Under the pieces are notes generated by a model, which saw only the letters and a program-made list of their open reading frames with translations, ran no database searches and was not told the origin of the DNA. The position numbers were made by a program, and so were the translations under genes. Of a DNA stretch of 9,504 nt, positions 6,070 to 9,504 are shown one piece after another. The first letter of the stretch is position 1; each line of letters opens with the position of its first letter. Source of the DNA: an uncultured Rubellimicrobium sp. (GTDB lineage: Bacteria > Pseudomonadota > Alphaproteobacteria > Rhodobacterales > Rhodobacteraceae); NCBI GenBank assembly GCA_902805995.1, contig CADCUU010000010.1, positions 1 through 9,504 on the forward strand. The letters run 5' to 3'.

Positions 6070-7167
6070 TCACAGTGCGCTTGAGGGCTGGCTGAGGACT
6101 CCGCCGCAGACCGGGGCACCGACGCCTGTCGTGCCCGGGGCCGAGGTGGGCAGGCCCCGCGCGACCCGGACCGCGAGAAAGGCGAAGGCCTGCGCCTCCA
6201 GCATGTCGCCGTCGAGGCCCACGGATTCCACCGGCTCGACGGGGCAGCCCGCGGCCTGGGCGATCAGGTGCATGAGCGTGGCGTTGCGCCGCCCGCCCCC
6301 GGTGACGAGTAGGCGGGACGGCGGTATGGGACAGTGGCGCATCCCCTGCCCCACGGCGGCAGCCACGCAGGCAGCGAGCGTCGCGGCGGCGTCGGCGTCG
6401 GACAGGGGCCCTACGGCTTGCGACAGGGCGGCGAAGGCGTCGCGGTCCAGCGACTTGGGCGGGCGCTTCGCGAAGAAGGGATGGGCGAGGAACCCCGCCA
6501 CAACTCCGTCGTCCGCTTGGCCCTGCCCCGCGAGTTGCCCGCTCTCGTCGCGCGGCTGGCCCCGGCGCCGCAGGAGGAGGTCGTCGATGGGCGCGTTGGC
6601 AGGCCCCGTGTCGAAGGCGAGGAGCGCGCCCTCCTCGTCGGGCCGGGCGCGGGTCGGGTCGATCCAGGTGACGTTGCCCACGCCGCCGAGGTTCAGGAAG
6701 GCCACGGGCTCCCTAGCGCCCATCCAGCGGGCCAGCGCCCAGTGGTAGAACGGGGCGAGCGGCGCCCCTTCCCCGCCCTGGCGCACATCCTCGCTGCGGA
6801 AGTCCCAGACGGTGGGGAGGCCCAGTTCGGACGCGAGCCACGCGCCGTCCCCGACCTGGAGCGTGCCACGTCCCCGCGGATCATGCGCGAGGGTCTGGCC
6901 ATGAAAGCCCACGAGTTCCGCGCCGGGGACCCCGCGCAGGACTTCGGCATGGGCGGCCTCCACCACGCGGGCGGCGGCGGCGACCTCCGGCCCGCCCCAC
7001 CGGCCAAGGGCGGCACGCAACGTGGCCCGTTCCGCGTCGGTGTAGGGGCGGTAGGCGCTGGGGCCGAACTCGGTGATCGTCTCTCCGTCCGTGACCAGAA
7101 GTGCTGCGTCCACGCCATCGAGCGAGGTGCCGGACATGGCGCCGAGCGACGCTACGGGTTTCGTCAT
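6070..7167 (-). CDS. anmK: anhydro-N-acetylmuramic acid kinase
   Basis: AnmK cleaves the 1,6-anhydro ring of anhydro-MurNAc and phosphorylates the sugar with ATP to give MurNAc-6-phosphate. This is a step of cytoplasmic peptidoglycan recycling. The 365-residue protein matches the family in length (369 in E. coli) and motifs: [12 protein letters not shown] (9-20) in the phosphate-binding loop, GFHGQT around residue 87, [23 protein letters not shown] (185-196) with the catalytic Asp at 186, and [12 protein letters not shown] in the C-terminal half. The usual FDTGPGN appears here as FDTGPAN, a conservative change that I believe is common in this bacterial group. The ATG at 7167 is preceded by GGGGAGGG at suitable distance. 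An upstream in-frame extension of 33 codons is rejected because it precedes that ribosome-binding site and is not conserved-looking. The gene is divergent from tyrS; MurQ is not next to it in this window. Confidence 0.95.
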   Translation of the reverse strand: MTKPVASLGAMSGTSLDGVDAALLVTDGETITEFGPSAYRPYTDAERATLRAALGRWGGPEVAAAARVVEAAHAEVLRGVPGAELVGFHGQTLAHDPRGRGTLQVGDGAWLASELGLPTVWDFRSEDVRQGGEGAPLAPFYHWALARWMGAREPVAFLNLGGVGNVTWIDPTRARPDEEGALLAFDTGPANAPIDDLLLRRRGQPRDESGQLAGQGQADDGVVAGFLAHPFFAKRPPKSLDRDAFAALSQAVGPLSDADAAATLAACVAAAVGQGMRHCPIPPSRLLVTGGGRRNATLMHLIAQAAGCPVEPVESVGLDGDMLEAQAFAFLAVRVARGLPTSAPGTTGVGAPVCGGVLSQPSSAL

Positions 7168-7264
7168 CTTTCCCTCCCCACGGGCTGCGCCTATGAGAGT
7201 GCGCCGACCTTTGCGTCGGGACAACCGCCAGACGGCCGGTCCATCTCCAGCACGGGACACCAGC

Positions 7265-8512
7265 ATGACCTACGCCCCCAAGTCCGACTTCCTCCAAGTG
7301 CTGCTGGAGCGCGGGTATTACGCCGACTGCACCGACATCGACGGGCTCGACGATGCGCTGACGGCGGGGGTCGTGCCGGCCTATATCGGCTACGACGCGA
7401 CGGCGGCCTCGCTGCATGTCGGGCACCTGATGAACATCATGGTGCTGCGCTGGCTGCAAAAAACCGGCGGCAAGCCGATCACGCTGATGGGTGGCGGCAC
7501 GACCAAGGTGGGCGACCCGTCGTTCCGGTCGGAGGAGCGCCCCCTCCTCACGCCCGCACAGATCGAGAGCAACATCGGCGGCATGAAGAACGTGTTCGCG
7601 CGGCTCATCTCCTACGGCGACGGGCCGACGGACGCGGTGATGCTGAACAACGCGGAATGGCTCGACGCGCTGAATTACCTCGACTTCCTGCGGGATATCG
7701 GGCGGCACTTCTCCGTCAACCGGATGCTGTCGTTCGAGAGCGTCAAGTCGCGCCTCGACCGGGAGCAGTCGCTGTCGTTCCTGGAATTCAACTACATGAT
7801 CCTTCAGGCCTACGACTTCCTGGAGCTGAACCGCCGCTACGGCTGCGTCCTCCAGATGGGCGGGTCGGACCAGTGGGGCAACATCGTCAACGGCATCGAC
7901 CTCACCCGCCGCGTGGACGGGGCGGTGATCTACGGGCTCACCACGCCGCTTCTGACCACCTCGGACGGGCGCAAGATGGGCAAGAGCCAGGGCGGCGCGG
8001 TCTGGCTCAACGGCGACATGCTGAGCCCTTACGAGTTCTGGCAGTTCTGGCGGAACACCACGGACGCCGATGTGGGCCGCTTCCTCAAGCTCTACACCGA
8101 GCTTCCGGTGGAGGAGTGCAACCGCCTGGGCAGCCTCGGCGGGTCCGAGATCAACCAGGGAAAGATCGTGCTCGCCAACGAGGTGACGGCGCTGCTGCAC
8201 GGGATCGAGGCCGCCCATGCGGCGGAGCGGACCGCGCGCGAGGTGTTCGAAGCCGGCGGCGTTGGCGTTGACCTCCCCACAGTCTTCGTGACCGAGGCGC
8301 AGCTTGAGGCGGGGCTCGCGAACACGGCGCTGTTCGTGCAGGCGGGACTCGCGGCCTCGGGCAAGGAGGCGAAGCGGCTCTTTGCCGAAGGGGGCGCGCG
8401 GATCAACGACGAGCTGGTGACCGAGGCGCGGCTCCTCACGCCGGACGAGATCCGAGCCGGGCTCAAGCTGTCGGCCGGGAAGAAGCGCCACGCGCTGGTT
8501 CGGATGGAGTGA
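7265..8512 (+). CDS. tyrS: tyrosyl-tRNA synthetase
   Basis: This class I synthetase loads tyrosine onto tRNA-Tyr. The 415-residue protein is close to the usual 420. The HIGH-type motif is HVGH (51-54, after YDATAASL). The tyrosine-pocket segment GGSDQWGN lies at 199-206 and the KMSKS loop is KMGKS (237-241). The last 70 or so residues form an S4-type RNA-binding domain ([19 protein letters not shown]), which contacts the tRNA. The ATG at 7265 is chosen because it begins just before [14 protein letters not shown] 64-codon upstream extension runs through the anmK start region and is not credible. The Shine-Dalgarno site is weak. The 97-bp divergent gap to anmK must hold both promoters; a short CCGAC/GTCGG dyad (7204-7208 and 7215-7219) is the only structure I see there. 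A strong hairpin follows the stop. Confidence 0.97.
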   Translation: MTYAPKSDFLQVLLERGYYADCTDIDGLDDALTAGVVPAYIGYDATAASLHVGHLMNIMVLRWLQKTGGKPITLMGGGTTKVGDPSFRSEERPLLTPAQIESNIGGMKNVFARLISYGDGPTDAVMLNNAEWLDALNYLDFLRDIGRHFSVNRMLSFESVKSRLDREQSLSFLEFNYMILQAYDFLELNRRYGCVLQMGGSDQWGNIVNGIDLTRRVDGAVIYGLTTPLLTTSDGRKMGKSQGGAVWLNGDMLSPYEFWQFWRNTTDADVGRFLKLYTELPVEECNRLGSLGGSEINQGKIVLANEVTALLHGIEAAHAAERTAREVFEAGGVGVDLPTVFVTEAQLEAGLANTALFVQAGLAASGKEAKRLFAEGGARINDELVTEARLLTPDEIRAGLKLSAGKKRHALVRME

Positions 8513-8520
8513 CGGGAGGA

Positions 8521-8546
8521 GGTCCGGCCCATCAACGGGCCGGACC
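8521..8546 (+). terminator. hairpin after tyrS
   Basis: GGTCCGGCCC (8521-8530) and GGGCCGGACC (8537-8546) form a perfect 10-bp stem with a 6-nt ATCAAC loop, starting 8 nt after the tyrS stop. Strength and position fit a transcription terminator or a 3'-end protecting stem. No U-run follows, so it may depend on Rho or act mainly on stability. Confidence 0.7.
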
Positions 8547-8580
8547 CCACCGAAACCTCTGACACTCGTGACGAACCGTG

Positions 8581-8599
8581 GCCGGCTGTGGGGGCCGGC
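8581..8599. repeat. second hairpin between tyrS and fur
   Basis: GCCGGC (8581-8586) and GCCGGC (8594-8599) pair across a 7-nt loop. Each arm is also a palindrome, so the arms are direct and inverted repeats at once. With a 12-bp GC palindrome, TGCGGCGCCGCA (8619-8630), it lies in the 234-bp gap before fur, which has no credible coding sequence. The AT-richest spot (CTATCAAATGTTAAC, 8633-8647) is the likeliest fur promoter area, but no hexamers can be assigned with confidence. Confidence 0.4.
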
Positions 8600-8746
8600 A
8601 GTTCCGTCTAACCCGCCCTGCGGCGCCGCACGCTATCAAATGTTAACGCCCGGCACCGACAGCGGCCGGTCCTCGGCATGGCATCTGGCGCGCGGGGCCC
8701 CAAGCCGCTAACTGCCCAGCGACCCGACCCTGGAGGGAGGCCCCCG

Positions 8747-9169
8747 ATGCCCCAGTCGATCATCGAACGCTGCGAGGCCCAGGGGATGCGCCTGACGGGA
8801 CAGCGGCGCGTCATCGCGCAGGTGCTGGAACGGGCCGACGACCACCCCGACGTGGAGGAGCTTCACGCCCGCGCGGCCCGCGTGGACCCCGGCATCTCCA
8901 TCGCCACCGTCTACAGGACCGTGAAGCTTTTCGAGGAGGCGGGCATCCTGGAGAGGCACGAGTTCCGCGACGGGCGCGCCCGCTATGAGGACGCCGAGCG
9001 CGACCACCACGACCACCTGATCGACATGAACTCGGGCGAGGTGATCGAGTTCGTGGACCCCGACATCGAGGCCTTGCAGGAGCGGATCGCGGCCCGGCTG
9101 GGCTACCGCCTCATGGGGCACCGGCTGGAGCTGTATGGTGTTCCCGTCGACCGGAAGTCGCGCGCGTGA
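8747..9169 (+). CDS. fur: Fur family metal-responsive repressor (Fur/Mur type)
   Basis: The 140-residue protein has the complete Fur architecture. A winged-helix DNA-binding domain (about 1-82) contains MRLTGQRRVIAQVL (14-27) and the recognition region ISIATVYRTVKLFEEAGIL (50-68). A dimerisation and metal domain follows, with HHDHLID (87-93), a Glu-rich strand EVIEFVD (98-104), and H125 in GHRLELYGV. Only one Cys is present (C9), so the CxxC structural zinc sites of E. coli Fur are absent. This is typical of alphaproteobacterial Fur/Mur proteins, which often respond to manganese. No GCPW haem motif is seen, so it is not a classical Irr. The start at 8747 is supported by GGAGGGAGG (8732-8740) 6 nt upstream; a further 23 in-frame codons upstream are rejected for that reason. 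Targets would be metal-uptake genes; I see no obvious binding site beside the gene. Confidence 0.92.
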   Translation: MPQSIIERCEAQGMRLTGQRRVIAQVLERADDHPDVEELHARAARVDPGISIATVYRTVKLFEEAGILERHEFRDGRARYEDAERDHHDHLIDMNSGEVIEFVDPDIEALQERIAARLGYRLMGHRLELYGVPVDRKSRA

Positions 9170-9192
9170 CGATGCGGGCGGCGGTCGGGCGC

Positions 9193-9504
9193 ATGACGGC
9201 GAACCAGCGCGGCATTTTTCTGATGACGCTGGGTATGGCCGCCTTCGCCGTTGAGGACGTGTTCATCAAGCTCATGTCCGGGCATCTCCCGGCGGGGCAG
9301 ATCCTGCTGGGGCTTGGGGTCGCGGGGATGGCGATCTTTGGCGGAGTCGCGTGGCGGCGCGGCAATCGGGTCTGGTCGCGGGAGCTGTTGCACCCCGCCG
9401 TGATGGGCCGGAACCTGAGCGAGATGATCGGCACCTTCGGCTTCGTACTGGCCATCGCGTTGTCGCCGCTAACGACCGCGACCGCCATCTTCCAGGCGAC
9501 GCCC
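9193..9504 (+). CDS. DMT superfamily (EamA-type) membrane transporter, N-terminal part
   Basis: The frame runs off the right edge; 104 codons are visible from the chosen start. They encode at least three hydrophobic segments, about residues 6-26 (ending in MAAFAVEDVFIKLM), 32-52 (rich in Leu, Gly and Ala, followed by WRRGNR) and 75-100. This is the pattern of the first helices of the ten-helix drug/metabolite transporter (EamA/RhaT) family, with a Glu-Asp pair in the first helix. The substrate cannot be predicted. The start is uncertain. ATG at 9193 gives a typical short N-terminus (MTANQRG). ATG at 9172, or a GTG at 9166 overlapping the fur stop (GTGA), would add 7 or 9 residues and couple translation to fur. 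Cotranscription with fur is likely because there is essentially no gap. Confidence 0.75.
   Translation, partial: MTANQRGIFLMTLGMAAFAVEDVFIKLMSGHLPAGQILLGLGVAGMAIFGGVAWRRGNRVWSRELLHPAVMGRNLSEMIGTFGFVLAIALSPLTTATAIFQATP

Noticed and set aside
7168..7264. Sigma-70-like promoters for anmK and tyrS (TTGTCC with a TATGAG-type hexamer)
   Set aside because: The spacers would be about 21-22 bp and the hexamers match poorly, so I did not call them.
6334..8271. A 645-codon plus-strand open frame across anmK and tyrS
   Set aside because: It is antisense to anmK and out of frame with tyrS, both of which have complete motifs. Its translation is a low-complexity Arg/Gly/Ala/Pro mixture. Long shadow frames are expected at about 70% GC.
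6881..8491. A 536-codon minus-strand frame opposite tyrS
   Set aside because: It is a shadow of tyrS and of the anmK start region. Its sequence has no fold-like pattern.
8619..8630. A perfect 12-bp palindrome TGCGGCGCCGCA as an operator
   Set aside because: It is made only of GC-rich words with a terminal T/A pair. Such palindromes are frequent at this base composition, and a better promoter candidate lies to its right.

Overview
The window is a compact, GC-rich (roughly 70%) stretch of chromosome from an alphaproteobacterium, most likely a member of the Rhodobacteraceae (Roseobacter/Rhodobacter type). The evidence is the overall gene set, a Fur/Mur-type regulator without CxxC zinc motifs, a CimA-type citramalate synthase, and the start of a squalene/phytoene-synthase-family gene typical of that group. 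I see no transposase, integrase, CRISPR array, tRNA or rRNA gene, and no sign of recent transfer. Nearly all of it is housekeeping DNA.

Layout. Positions 1-3531 hold three minus-strand genes read leftward: cysS (2116-3531), then cimA (201-1826), then the first 68 codons of a squalene/phytoene-synthase-family gene (1-204), whose ATG overlaps the cimA stop. A 289-bp gap rich in small inverted repeats separates cysS from cimA. Positions 3532-3737 are a divergent regulatory region. It holds a near-perfect 21-bp dyad, a candidate 14-codon Ile/Cys-rich leader peptide reading toward cysS, and two mutually exclusive RNA stems just before cysS. Positions 3738-5224 (plus strand) carry an 89-residue protein I do not recognise and a class I/II PLP aminotransferase. 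They converge, across a GC-rich hairpin at 5233-5259, on a minus-strand outer-membrane beta-barrel gene (5268-5936). Behind it, also on the minus strand, lies anmK (6070-7167). anmK is divergent, over 97 bp, from tyrS (7265-8512, plus). After two hairpins and a 234-bp gap come a Fur-family regulator (8747-9169) and the start of a DMT/EamA-type membrane transporter (about 9193 to the end), also on the plus strand.

How the genes relate. cysS and tyrS charge tRNAs with Cys and Tyr. cimA makes citramalate, the entry to threonine-independent isoleucine synthesis. anmK returns anhydro-MurNAc from peptidoglycan turnover to the amino-sugar pool. The Fur/Mur-type regulator would control metal uptake. 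The best candidate for something undescribed is the leader region of cysS. Its possible leader peptide has six Ile and two Cys codons among fourteen, and the genes downstream are Cys-tRNA synthetase and the entry enzyme of isoleucine synthesis. This is a hypothesis from sequence only: no Shine-Dalgarno site is visible and conservation could not be tested.
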